From NCBI RefSeq assembly GCF_000185145.2, contig NZ_GL833119.1, positions 496,001 through 560,000 on the forward strand: a stretch of DNA of 64,000 bases. The letters are read 5' to 3'. Source of the DNA: Hoylesella oralis ATCC 33269. GTDB taxonomy: Bacteria; Bacteroidota; Bacteroidia; Bacteroidales; Bacteroidaceae. A model generated the notes under the pieces. It worked only from the letters and a program-made list of their open reading frames with translations, had not been told where the DNA came from and did no database searches. Numbering within the stretch: position 1 is the stretch's first letter; the number at the start of each line of letters is the position of its first letter. Made by a program: the position numbers and the translations under genes. This document shows, piece after piece, positions 10,462-18,526 of the stretch.

Positions 10462-11572
10462 CAAGAAATGGTAACGACATATCAAAGTAAGTAATATCGT
10501 AAACTCCGGTAAATAATGCATTGAAGTTATCTCGTAACCACATATTATGTAAAAATGTCACCAAAACAATAAATAATAGGCAGTAAGCGATGTTACGCAT
10601 AAGAAGTATATAACTTAGTTCCCATGTTCGAGCCCAGTAAATAGCGAAAAATATAAAAATAAATAAATCAATAAGATTCCTTTGCCGTGTCTGCAATGTA
10701 AACGGATTATATTTAAAGAAGAACAAATCATGTATGTTCCATAACATAAACGGCAAAAAAGTAAAGAAAAACACAGCAAATACCATCAACAAAAATAATA
10801 CTTTCTTTTTCATACTTAATTGCATGTAATCGCCAAACAGCCATATGAAAATAGGAACCACTGTACTCAATCGAGTACTAAGCAGTAAACCACAGACAAA
10901 AGCAACAAGAAAAAAAGCAGAATTTAAACTTTTATGTGTTGAAAGTAAATAATTTATCACCAAAAGTGTAAGCATCATATTTGCCATAAGATCACTTCTA
11001 ACCAGTACTTCATAAATAAATGCCGGAGACAAAAACATAAGACATCCTACCATTAAAGTACATTTATTATCCGTCAATCGATAAATAGAATAAACAAACA
11101 ATCCGAATATAAAAAATATAGATAATCCTACGTTGCCCAAAAAGTAGAATGGAAAATGAAATAACTGCCAAACAGGAAAGGGAGAACTATAACCTCCCAA
11201 ATGCGTTCGGGCAGAATAAGGATATTCTCCATGCAAAAGATTATCCAAAAAATTGTGTATAGCCGACCATCTATCTACTTGCAATAAACACGGATCAATA
11301 CTATATTGGGCAAATATCAACAGAACAATACCAATCGACACCGTAAAAAACAACACTATATCGTGAACCTTTCTCAGTTTATTTATAAGATAAAATAAAC
11401 CACTTACACCGATTATATATACTAAAACAACTAAAAATACCCATTCTACAGACAGCACACGCAATGAATATTTAATCACAAACAAAACATTTACAGCCAA
11501 ATAGAGAAAGAAAATAAATCTTCTTTCAAAAATGGACAACCTATGAAACGAAATATCTATAACAGTATTCAT
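10415..11572 (-). CDS. GT-C-like polytopic membrane protein, probable glycosyltransferase
   Basis: The 385-residue protein has ten or so membrane segments rich in Phe, Leu and Ile. The first large loop contains SIDPCLLQVDRWSAIHNFLD followed by LLHGEYPYSARTHLGG; a D-x-x-W segment then G-x-Y-P-Y is typical of lipid-linked mannosyl/glycosyltransferases of the GT-C fold. A second loop motif is VLVRSDLMANM. The gene is markedly AT-rich compared with its neighbours. It starts 22 bases after nadA ends and is probably read with it. Its 3' end overlaps the oppositely oriented glycosyltransferase gene by 47 bases, so the two transcripts are antisense there. Confidence 0.55.
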   Translation of the reverse strand: MNTVIDISFHRLSIFERRFIFFLYLAVNVLFVIKYSLRVLSVEWVFLVVLVYIIGVSGLFYLINKLRKVHDIVLFFTVSIGIVLLIFAQYSIDPCLLQVDRWSAIHNFLDNLLHGEYPYSARTHLGGYSSPFPVWQLFHFPFYFLGNVGLSIFFIFGLFVYSIYRLTDNKCTLMVGCLMFLSPAFIYEVLVRSDLMANMMLTLLVINYLLSTHKSLNSAFFLVAFVCGLLLSTRLSTVVPIFIWLFGDYMQLSMKKKVLFLLMVFAVFFFTFLPFMLWNIHDLFFFKYNPFTLQTRQRNLIDLFIFIFFAIYWARTWELSYILLMRNIAYCLLFIVLVTFLHNMWLRDNFNALFTGVYDITYFDMSLPFLVTAVCCEKEKKEYSV

Positions 11573-11594
11573 CTTTCATTTATTATTTGCAGCA

Positions 11595-12584
11595 TCAACT
11601 CAATGCAAGCATACGATCGATACTCTTAATTGCTTCCTTTCTTACATCTTCAGATACCTCTATCGAAGGCCACTCATATTTAAGACAGTTGTATATCTTC
11701 GATAAAGAATTCATCTTCATAAATTCGCATTCATTACACGAACACCCCACATTACCTTCACTTATTTCGGGCGGAACGGGATGAAACGTCTTGTCTTTAC
11801 AGTTACGCTGCATCTCGTGGAGAATACCTGCTTCAGTAGCAACAATAAATTCTGTCTCTACACTTTCTATACAATATTTCAGTAACACGGCGGTAGAACC
11901 CACTACATCGGCCATTACAAGCACAGAACCTTTACACTCCGGATGTGCTAAAACTATAGCCTTGGGATGCTCTCGGCGCAGTTTAATGATCTCTTCTACC
12001 GAAAATTTCTCATGTACATGGCAGCCGCCGTTCCACAAAAGCATATTCCTGCCTGTGACAGAATTGATATACGAACCCAGATTATAGTCGGGCCCGAAGA
12101 TCAGTTTGGCATCTTCAGGAAAAGTATCTATTATCTTTTTTGCATTTCCACTGGTCACCACCACGTCGGTAAGTGCCTTTACAGCAGCCGTAGTGTTTAC
12201 GTAACTCACCACTTGATAGTCCGGATGTTCCTCTTTAAACCTACGAAGATCATCGGCAGAACACGAATCAGCAAGCGAACATCCTGCATTTAAGTCGGGT
12301 ACAAGTACTGTCTTGTCGGGACAGAGTATCTTATCAGTCTCGGCCATGAAGTGTACACCGCACATAACGATAATCTTTGCGTCGGTTTTAGCGGCCTTCT
12401 GTGCCAGCGCCAACGAGTCTCCGATAAAGTCGGCAATATCTTGTATTTCGCCTTTTGTATAGTAATGTGCAAGAACAATGGCATGTTTTTCTTCGCACAT
12501 ACGGCGTATTTCTGCTTTTACATCTACCGAACGATCTATCGGTTCATCAATATATCCTTTCTCAATCCATTCGCTTTTCAACAT
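11595..12584 (-). CDS. nadA: Quinolinate synthase
   Basis: The 329-residue iron-sulfur enzyme condenses iminoaspartate with dihydroxyacetone phosphate to quinolinate in de novo NAD synthesis. Diagnostic motifs are AHYYTKGEIQDIADFIGDSL (residues 39-58), MCGVHFMAETDKIL with the first cluster Cys at 75, GPDYNLGSYI, WNGGCHVHEKF with the second Cys, and ATEAGILHEM followed by HPVPP and a Cys-rich CSCNEC segment with the third ligand region. Length is normal for the family. nadB and nadC are not in this window. It heads a leftward unit with the GT-C-like gene, and its upstream region is the proposed replication origin. Confidence 0.95.
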   Translation of the reverse strand: MLKSEWIEKGYIDEPIDRSVDVKAEIRRMCEEKHAIVLAHYYTKGEIQDIADFIGDSLALAQKAAKTDAKIIVMCGVHFMAETDKILCPDKTVLVPDLNAGCSLADSCSADDLRRFKEEHPDYQVVSYVNTTAAVKALTDVVVTSGNAKKIIDTFPEDAKLIFGPDYNLGSYINSVTGRNMLLWNGGCHVHEKFSVEEIIKLRREHPKAIVLAHPECKGSVLVMADVVGSTAVLLKYCIESVETEFIVATEAGILHEMQRNCKDKTFHPVPPEISEGNVGCSCNECEFMKMNSLSKIYNCLKYEWPSIEVSEDVRKEAIKSIDRMLALS

Positions 12585-12629
12585 TACTTTACTATTATAT
12601 CTTATTTTTTCTTTCTTTTTAAAAAGAAT

Positions 12630-12980
12630 ATGTTGTGTATGATATGCTGTGGAAAAGTGTATAACTTTCTGTTAGAATATTTGTTTATTTCGATTTAAAC
12701 CTATTAACTCTTGCTATCAACAGCCAAACGTTACATCTTCTTTATGGTTTTCAGTAAGATAAACGGGTTATCCACAATTATACCCTTGATAGTGCAAAGT
12801 TAATAAGTTTATATTTTTTTCTGCGTAAAAGTTATGGAAAACTTGTGGAAACGGCCGTTAATAAGCTGTAGATATTCACAATTTTACAGACAGGAACGAA
12901 AAGCAGTGGATATGTTTGAAGTTATGAACAGCGTTATACACTGGTTATGCACACACTTATACACAGTTTTATCCACATGG
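12630..12980. other. Candidate chromosomal replication origin (oriC): DnaA-box cluster with AT-rich tract
   Basis: A 660-base gap between nadA and rubredoxin holds many DnaA-box-like 9-mers. Full matches to TTATNCACA are at 12768-12776 (TTATCCACA), 12945-12953 (TTATGCACA), 12957-12965 (TTATACACA) and 12969-12977 (TTATCCACA). One-mismatch copies are at 12872-12880, 12922-12930 (TTATGAACA) and 12934-12942 (TTATACACT), and on the minus strand at 12634-12642, 12648-12656 and 12656-12664. The five boxes from 12922 to 12977 all point the same way and repeat every 11-12 bases, about one helical turn. An AT tract at 12801-12820 could be the unwinding element. Two parS sites 47 kb away support an origin-proximal position. 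dnaA itself is not in the window, which is not unusual in Bacteroidetes. Confidence 0.78.
12795..12802 (-). promoter_or_regulatory. -7 promoter element inside the origin region, reading toward nadA
   Basis: CAAAGTTA reads TAACTTTG on the minus strand, an exact TAnnTTTG match. It lies 211 bases upstream of nadA, with no convincing -33 partner. Transcription from here would cross the left part of the DnaA-box cluster. Confidence 0.35.
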
Positions 12981-13110
12981 CTTGTCGGAAGTAGTAAAGC
13001 TGTGAGTATGATATAGTTGTGTTATGTCTATAGTGTAAGAATAATATGTATGTAATATAAGCCGAATAAACAATACAAATATGATTGCTGAAAACAGTCG
13101 GTAAATAATG

Positions 13111-13143
13111 AAGACGGCATTCCGTTTAAAAGAATGCCGTCTT
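13111..13143. terminator. 12-bp perfect stem-loop between the origin candidate and rubredoxin
   Basis: AAGACGGCATTC (13111-13122) pairs with GAATGCCGTCTT (13132-13143) around a 9-base loop. T-rich flanks lie on both sides, so it could stop transcription in either direction. It sits downstream of the leftward rubredoxin gene and would keep that transcript out of the DnaA-box cluster. Confidence 0.75.
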
Positions 13144-13246
13144 TATTCTGTTGAAAAACCGTGCAGTTAAGGCATTAAAATATTAATTGTATAAGTTGAA
13201 ATACTACTGTCTTAACTCCTTAACTTTTTACAATTTAATCTTCGTT

Positions 13247-13411
13247 TTACTCGTCTACGGGCGAAAAGTCGTCTTTTCCCACCCCGCAGAGCGGACAAAC
13301 CCAATCATCGGGAATATCTTCAAATGCTGTTCCGGGAGCTATGCCACCGTCCGGATCGCCTACTTCAGGATCATAAATGTATCCACATGTTTCACATACA
13401 TACTTTTTCAT
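13247..13411 (-). CDS. Rubredoxin
   Basis: This 54-residue electron carrier was found by translating the gap on the minus strand. The two iron-binding CxxC knuckles are CETCGYIY (Cys6 and Cys9) and [11 protein letters not shown] (Cys39 and Cys42). The conserved aromatic and loop residues Y11, Y13, D14, W37 and F49 are all present, and the length is typical. The start ATG at 13409-13411 is the only candidate; it is preceded by an A/T-rich stretch. In strict anaerobes rubredoxin passes electrons to peroxide- or superoxide-reducing partners. No such partner is adjacent, the neighbours being the origin region and a cell-envelope gene. Confidence 0.97.
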   Translation of the reverse strand: MKKYVCETCGYIYDPEVGDPDGGIAPGTAFEDIPDDWVCPLCGVGKDDFSPVDE

Positions 13412-13447
13412 AATTGTTTTTGTTTTAAAATTAATAATAATATACTA

Positions 13448-14503
13448 TTACTTTTTCAGTAATATTTTATCTATTTTGTTTGCTATTGTTTCGGGTGTAA
13501 TGTTGTTCATACATGCATAATCGCCTCGCATGCACGGTTTGTTGCCATAGATGGAACATGGTCTGCACGACATATCAAGCTGTACTGCATTTTCTATGCT
13601 CTGGTGCCATCCCATGAAGCCGGCAAAAGGATGTGTGGCGCCCCATACGCTTACTACCGGTACAGCTACTAACGAGGCAAGGTGCATGTTGGCACTATCC
13701 ATGGAAACCATTACATCGAGATATTTCATTATAACGAGTTCGTCGTGCAATCCGTTTGATATAGCCGATGCATTGGTACATTCCGGATATCTTGCAGTCC
13801 ACTTATCGAATGCTTTTTTTTCCTTTTCACCGCCGCCAAAAAGAAATATTCTGCACGAAGGATGCCTGTTTACAACAATTTGAATTACCTTTTCCATCGA
13901 TTCCGTAGGATATATTTTACCCTTGTGTGCTGCAAACGGAGCTATTCCTATCCACTGCTGTAAGGAATTTTTAGTACCTATAGCTTCGGGTAATTGCACT
14001 GTAGTGCGGCCATACTTATCGATAAAGAGCGATGTGAAGTCTAAATTCACCGGATAACCCAGTTTTGCAAGCACATCGGCATAGTTTTGGAACGATGTCG
14101 GCTGTTGTATTAACACCTTATTATTATTAGAGATAAGCCTGCGTTTCCCTGCACGATGCTTGTCTATATGGGCCACCTTGTAGCAGTCGATGTTAAATCT
14201 TATGCGCAAATAGTGCGATCTAAGAATGCTATGAAAGTCGGCTATTGCCGTAAAGTTCTTAGCTACGAGCCGTCTGTACAGCGCATTAAGTCCTTTGATA
14301 TTACTGTATTCCTTTTTTATATCGGCTTCCATGAAGCTTACATTGGATGCTAAATCTTCGAAAAAAGCCTTTGCGAACGGTTTACTCAGCACTGTAATGC
14401 GAATGTTCGGGTATTGTGTTGCCAACGAATATACCACCGGTACCGTCATTGCTACATCTCCTATAGCAGAAAATCTTATAATTAAGATATGTTCTGTTTT
14501 CAT
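13448..14503 (-). CDS. Glycosyltransferase family 9 (heptosyltransferase-like)
   Basis: The 351-residue GT-B protein starts with ILIIRFSAIGDVAMTVPVVYSL, the classic N-terminus of WaaC/WaaF/RfaF-type enzymes. In the C-terminal half are IGIAPFAAHKGKIYP, then SMDSANMHLASLVAVPVVSVWG, the nucleotide-sugar-binding segment of the family, and PFAGFMGW. It should add a sugar to the lipopolysaccharide inner core at the cytoplasmic face of the inner membrane. The donor may be ADP-heptose or another sugar, which sequence alone does not settle. It follows a DUF4254 gene by 44 bases in the same direction and is probably co-transcribed from the promoter at 15184-15214. Confidence 0.88.
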   Translation of the reverse strand: MKTEHILIIRFSAIGDVAMTVPVVYSLATQYPNIRITVLSKPFAKAFFEDLASNVSFMEADIKKEYSNIKGLNALYRRLVAKNFTAIADFHSILRSHYLRIRFNIDCYKVAHIDKHRAGKRRLISNNNKVLIQQPTSFQNYADVLAKLGYPVNLDFTSLFIDKYGRTTVQLPEAIGTKNSLQQWIGIAPFAAHKGKIYPTESMEKVIQIVVNRHPSCRIFLFGGGEKEKKAFDKWTARYPECTNASAISNGLHDELVIMKYLDVMVSMDSANMHLASLVAVPVVSVWGATHPFAGFMGWHQSIENAVQLDMSCRPCSIYGNKPCMRGDYACMNNITPETIANKIDKILLKK

Positions 14504-14547
14504 TCAAGGGTTCTTGTTGCAGTAAGGAATACGTGTATAGCGGTGGT

Positions 14548-15153
14548 TTATTTGTTTTTATAGAGTACAGGATTTGTGGCCGGATCGTTATACATCTTCA
14601 TTTGTCGATACACCTTCATGTATTTTCGGCCCGTTTCTATGTCTTCGAGCAATTGGTCTATGGCAGTACTGAGATCTGTTTGTTGCTCCAACAAGATATT
14701 GAGTTTTGCCTTACACTTTTGGATATGCTCCTGTGAAGCGTCGTTACGTTCGGCTTGTTCGCGCATGTGATATATCTTGAGTGCCAATATAGAGAGCCTG
14801 TCTATTGCCCATGCCGGACTTTCAGTATTGATTCGTGCATCTTGCATCACACTTATGTCGGAGTATTTCTGCCTGAAATACGAGTCTATTTGTTCTACCA
14901 AATCGGTTCGGTCTTGGTTCGAACGGTCTATTCTCCGCTTAAGTTGCAAGGCTTCAATGGGATCTATGTGCGGATCTCTTATGATATCCTCGAGATGCCA
15001 CTGCACTGTATCGATCCAACATTTTAGGTAAAGCCTGTTATCTATAGAGTCTCTATCGTAGGGATTGTTGATGGGCGTGTCTACATCATCTTTCATGTGA
15101 TAGTCTCTGATGGCTTGGTTAAAGATCTTATTGCACTGTTCTGTAAATGACAT
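14548..15153 (-). CDS. DUF4254 domain protein
   Basis: The 201-residue protein is soluble and rich in helix-forming and charged residues, with no signal peptide or membrane segment. The sequence (FNQAIRDYHMKDDV near the start, then LYLKCWIDTVQWHLEDIIRDP) matches the DUF4254 family, common in Bacteroidetes and often beside family 9 glycosyltransferases, as here. The biochemical role is unknown. Pairing with the heptosyltransferase-like gene points to lipopolysaccharide core assembly, by context only. It has a good promoter 30 bases upstream of the start. Confidence 0.8.
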   Translation of the reverse strand: MSFTEQCNKIFNQAIRDYHMKDDVDTPINNPYDRDSIDNRLYLKCWIDTVQWHLEDIIRDPHIDPIEALQLKRRIDRSNQDRTDLVEQIDSYFRQKYSDISVMQDARINTESPAWAIDRLSILALKIYHMREQAERNDASQEHIQKCKAKLNILLEQQTDLSTAIDQLLEDIETGRKYMKVYRQMKMYNDPATNPVLYKNK

Positions 15154-15183
15154 GATTTGTATATTGATTTATTATTAATGTGA

Positions 15184-15214
15184 CAAAGATAAGTCTTTTT
15201 GTAGGAAGTTCAAA
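15184..15214 (-). promoter_or_regulatory. Bacteroidetes-type promoter for the DUF4254-GT9 operon
   Basis: On the minus strand TATCTTTG (15184-15191) is an exact -7 element and TTTG (15211-15214) an exact -33 element, 19 bases apart. The start codon at 15153 lies about 24 bases after the predicted transcription start. Confidence 0.75.
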
Positions 15215-15530
15215 ATAAAAACATGCTTTTGTTTCGGATAGATATGCCGAATAACCGATTTAAACGATATGCCTATATATAATAAGGTAACTGTTTAAGC
15301 GAGATATTTTTTATATTTTCTTTGCTAATTATATCGAACTGTCGGATATGTATGCACAATAATCGGTTTAAAGTGCTATATCCATGTCGAATTATGGTGG
15401 ATATCCGAATATGATAGACAATACATGTATTTTTATCTGGTTTGTAACCAATAAGATACGTAATTTTGGGATTAAATATGCACAATGATGGGGTGTTTGT
15501 GCAATACAAATCGCTTTTTTCAATAAAATA

Positions 15531-15562
15531 TTTGCTAATATGGATAAAAATTTGTTCCTTTG
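15531..15562 (+). promoter_or_regulatory. Promoter for acpP
   Basis: TTTG at 15531-15534 and TTCCTTTG at 15555-15562 (one mismatch to TAnnTTTG) are separated by 20 bases. The rest of the spacer from 15215 to 15530 is AT-rich, with no gene or strong structure that I can see. Confidence 0.6.
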
Positions 15563-15615
15563 CACCCGATTTTCTATTAGAAATTATTTATAAACAATTT
15601 AAAAAAGAAAGTATT

Positions 15616-15852
15616 ATGTCAGAAATTGAAAGCAAAGTAAAGGCTATTATCGTAGACAAACTCGGTGTAGATGAGGCAGAAGTTAAGCCTGAAGCAAGCT
15701 TCACTAATGATCTTGGTGCAGATTCTTTGGATACTGTAGAGCTTATTATGGAATTCGAAAAAGAATTCGGTATATCAATTCCCGACGATAAAGCTGAGAA
15801 AATTGCTACCGTAGGCGATGCTATCAGCTATATCGAAGAAAATAAAAATTAA
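15616..15852 (+). CDS. acpP: Acyl carrier protein
   Basis: The 78-residue acidic protein carries growing fatty acyl chains on a phosphopantetheine arm. The attachment Ser is S37 in [15 protein letters not shown], the classic ACP motif. The start is the ATG at 15616: it gives the normal ACP N-terminus ([12 protein letters not shown]) and is preceded by the purine-rich AAAAAAGAAAG, while the longer upstream frame would cross the promoter. It is followed by fabF and rnc, the usual order in Bacteroidetes. A large inverted repeat lies between acpP and fabF. Confidence 0.97.
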   Translation: MSEIESKVKAIIVDKLGVDEAEVKPEASFTNDLGADSLDTVELIMEFEKEFGISIPDDKAEKIATVGDAISYIEENKN

Positions 15853-15857
15853 TTTCT

Positions 15858-15960
15858 GTTTATAGTTAAATGGCTAATGGTTTATGGTTGTATGCCTGAC
15901 ATGCAGGCATGTTATTGATTTATTATTATGACCATAATCCATTAGCCATGAACTATAAAC
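15858..15960. repeat. 103-base foldback (long inverted repeat) between acpP and fabF
   Basis: Outer arms 15858-15867 and 15951-15960 are perfect 10-base complements. Inner arms 15870-15888 and 15931-15949 pair over 19 bases with one mismatch. Nested in the loop is a 7-bp hairpin, ATGCCTG / CAGGCAT, at 15891-15910. The 15 or so bases after the right arm repeat the theme AAACCAT in tandem. No gene fits inside. Confidence 0.85.
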
Positions 15961-15981
15961 CATTAAACCATAAACCAAATA

Positions 15982-17244
15982 ATGGAATTAAAAAGAGTAG
16001 TAGTAACAGGACTTGGTGCGGTTACTCCTGTCGGAAATACTCCTGAAGAAACATGGGAGAACCTTTTGGCAGGGAAAAGCGGTGCGGCTCCTATTACTCA
16101 ATTCGATGCTTCTAAGTTTAAGACCACATTTGCGTGCGAAGTAAAAGGCCTTAATATTGCCGATTATATTGATCGTAAAGAGGCTCGCAAGATAGACCGT
16201 TACACGCAGTTGGCCATGATAAGCGCCATACAGGGTGTAAAAGATGCCGGTATAGACTTGGAAAAAGAAGATAAAAATCGCATTGGCGTTGTTTATGGCG
16301 TAGGTATCGGCGGCATAAAAACCTTTGAAGAAGAGGTTACTTACTACGGACAGCACATTGAGGACGGCCCTAAGTTCAGTCCGTTCTTTATTCCTAAGAT
16401 GATTGCCGATATCGCTTCAGGACAGATTTCTATTCACTTCGGTTTCCATGGGCCCAATTATACGACGACAAGTGCATGCGCTTCGTCGACTAATGCACTT
16501 GCAGATGCTTTCAATCTTATTCGTTTAGGAAAAGCAAACATTATTGTTAGCGGCGGTGCAGAGGCAGCTATCTGCGGTTGCGGCGTAGGAGGATTTAACG
16601 CAATGCATGCTCTTTCTACGCGAAATGATGATCCTGAGCATGCTTCGCGCCCATTCAGTGCAAGTCGTGACGGCTTTGTAATGGGTGAAGGTGCCGGCTG
16701 TTTAATCCTTGAAGAGCTTGAACATGCCAAAGCACGTGGTGCTAAAATCTATGCAGAGATGATAGGTGAAGGCATGAGTGCCGATGCCCATCACATTACG
16801 GCATCGCATCCGGAGGGTTTAGGTGCTAAACTTGTGATGACGAACGCATTGGAAGATGCAGGTCTTTCGCCCGAAGATATCGACTATATTAATGTGCATG
16901 GCACATCTACACATGTGGGTGATATCTCGGAGGCAAAAGCTATAAAAGAGGTATTCGGCAAGCATGCTTATGATTTGAATATCAGTTCGACCAAATCGAT
17001 GACCGGACATCTGCTGGGTGCTGCAGGTGCTGTCGAGGCTATGGTGTGCGTATTGTCTGTAAAGAACGATATCGTGCCCCCGACTATCAACCATGCCGAA
17101 GAAGATAAAGATCCCGAATTGGATTATAATCTGAACTTCACGTTCAACACAGCACAGAAACGTACCGTGCGTGCAGCTCTAAGCAATACGTTTGGTTTTG
17201 GTGGTCATAATGCTTGTGTAGTATTCAAGAAATATGCTGAATAA
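15982..17244 (+). CDS. fabF: Beta-ketoacyl-ACP synthase II
   Basis: The 420-residue condensing enzyme elongates acyl-ACP with malonyl-ACP in fatty acid synthesis. The catalytic Cys is in TTSACASSTNALADAF (about residue 166). The two active-site His residues are in NVHGTST (about 307) and TKSMTGHLLGAAG (about 342). The thiolase-fold N-terminus VVVTGLGAVTPVGNT and the C-terminal SNTFGFGGHNA are canonical. It lies 129 bases after acpP and overlaps the start of rnc by 11 bases, so translation of the two is probably coupled. Confidence 0.97.
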   Translation: MELKRVVVTGLGAVTPVGNTPEETWENLLAGKSGAAPITQFDASKFKTTFACEVKGLNIADYIDRKEARKIDRYTQLAMISAIQGVKDAGIDLEKEDKNRIGVVYGVGIGGIKTFEEEVTYYGQHIEDGPKFSPFFIPKMIADIASGQISIHFGFHGPNYTTTSACASSTNALADAFNLIRLGKANIIVSGGAEAAICGCGVGGFNAMHALSTRNDDPEHASRPFSASRDGFVMGEGAGCLILEELEHAKARGAKIYAEMIGEGMSADAHHITASHPEGLGAKLVMTNALEDAGLSPEDIDYINVHGTSTHVGDISEAKAIKEVFGKHAYDLNISSTKSMTGHLLGAAGAVEAMVCVLSVKNDIVPPTINHAEEDKDPELDYNLNFTFNTAQKRTVRAALSNTFGFGGHNACVVFKKYAE

Positions 17245-18319
17245 TATTAATATTATTGATAAAATAAGGCTCCCTTTCCGCAAGGAGAAGGAGCTTTATT
17301 CGTCTTTATACCGGATTATCGGTTTTTATCCGCGCAACATCAGTTATTATAAGCTGGCTCTGATGCATAAAAGCATTATGCGTAGGAACAGTAAAGGGAA
17401 ACCTGTGAATAACGAACGACTCGAATTTCTCGGCGATGCCATCCTTGATGCTATCGTAGGACATATTGTTTACGATCATTTTCCGGGTAAACGCGAGGGT
17501 TTCCTTACAAATACTCGTTCGAAACTCGTACAGCGCGACACGCTTAACAAACTCGCACAAGAGATGGGCATTAACCGGCTTATCCTTTCGAACGGACGCA
17601 GTTCTTCTCATAACAGTTATATGGGAGGAAATGCTTTCGAAGCTCTGGTTGGAGCAATCTATTTGGATCGCGGCTACGATGCATGCATGCGTTTCATGAA
17701 CAAGCGCATTCTGGCACAGATGATCAATATAGATAAGGTGGCTTATAAGGAAGTTAATTTCAAAAGTAAGCTCATCGAATGGAGCCAGAAGAACAGGGTA
17801 AGGATGGAATTCAAGATGCTCGACCAGAAAAAAGATAAGAATGGCAGTCCGATGTTCCAATATATGGTGTGCTTAGAAGGTGTAGACGGCTGTTCCGGAA
17901 CGGGATACAGCAAGAAAGAAAGCCAGCAGTTGGCCTCTAAACTTACCTTAGAACGTCTGAAAAAAGCACCGCAATTCATCGACGAAGTATTCGCTTCGAA
18001 GGCCGATCGTACCAAAATGGAAGAGGAACCCGTGGAAAATGTTCCCGAAACAGATGCAGCGAATGACTTTATTATCAGTCGTTTACCGGCCGATGAACGT
18101 AGCTCTGAAGAAGAAAAACACGAGAATGTGTTTAAAGAAGAGGTATTTACAGAGCAGGAATCGGCCGCAACAGACAGAAACGAAGCTATTGATGAGGAGA
18201 CTGAGACTGCTGATCCGAGTGATGAAGACGAATTTGATTTGAGCGATATCAGCGCCAAAGAAAAAAGTCGTGAGGAAATCATTGCTGCGGCAGAAGCGGC
18301 AGCTTTTTCTGATAAATGA
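17234..18319 (+). CDS. rnc: Ribonuclease III with a long acidic C-terminal tail
   Basis: The 361-residue double-strand-specific RNase processes rRNA and structured mRNAs. The catalytic signature NERLEFLGDAILDAIVG is near residues 56-72. The second acidic site lies in GNAFEALVGAIYLDRGYD (about 134-151), and the double-stranded-RNA-binding domain spans about residues 172-245 (ending SKKESQQLASKLTLERLKK). The remaining 115 residues are absent from typical RNase III (about 225-250 residues). They are strongly acidic, low in complexity and probably disordered (EEEPVENVPETDAAND, EEKHENVFKEEVFTEQ). Bacteroidetes RNase III proteins often carry some extension; this one is long. A strong terminator follows. 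Confidence 0.95.
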   Translation: MLNNINIIDKIRLPFRKEKELYSSLYRIIGFYPRNISYYKLALMHKSIMRRNSKGKPVNNERLEFLGDAILDAIVGHIVYDHFPGKREGFLTNTRSKLVQRDTLNKLAQEMGINRLILSNGRSSSHNSYMGGNAFEALVGAIYLDRGYDACMRFMNKRILAQMINIDKVAYKEVNFKSKLIEWSQKNRVRMEFKMLDQKKDKNGSPMFQYMVCLEGVDGCSGTGYSKKESQQLASKLTLERLKKAPQFIDEVFASKADRTKMEEEPVENVPETDAANDFIISRLPADERSSEEEKHENVFKEEVFTEQESAATDRNEAIDEETETADPSDEDEFDLSDISAKEKSREEIIAAAEAAAFSDK

Positions 18320-18370
18320 TGCATATACGGTCGATATCTGTGCCGTGTATCGTTAATAAATAACCTGTAT

Positions 18371-18416
18371 AATCCGCTTAGAATGGCGTTCTGTCGTTCT
18401 AAGCGGATTATTTTTT
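18371..18416 (+). terminator. Rho-independent terminator after rnc
   Basis: AATCCGCTTAGAA (18371-18383) pairs perfectly with TTCTAAGCGGATT (18397-18409), followed by ATTTTTT. It ends the acpP-fabF-rnc unit. Confidence 0.92.
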
Positions 18417-18494
18417 CAACTGTTCCAGATACCTTTGTTACAGCAGTTCTGCCATCCTATCCAAAAGACCTCATTCGAAAAATAGGGAATAACC

Positions 18495-18526
18495 TTTGGT
18501 CTATTCGAAAAAAAAATATACTTTTG
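18495..18526 (+). promoter_or_regulatory. Bacteroidetes-type promoter for the two lipoprotein genes
   Basis: TTTG (18495-18498) and TACTTTTG (18519-18526) are exact -33 and -7 matches separated by 20 bases. The predicted start near 18533 leaves an unusually long untranslated leader of about 215 bases before the ATG at 18748. I see no known riboswitch in that leader. Confidence 0.75.

Noticed and set aside
13187-13462. A 91-codon plus-strand frame between the origin candidate and the GT9 gene
   Set aside because: It lies opposite rubredoxin, whose Cys knuckles are unmistakable on the minus strand.
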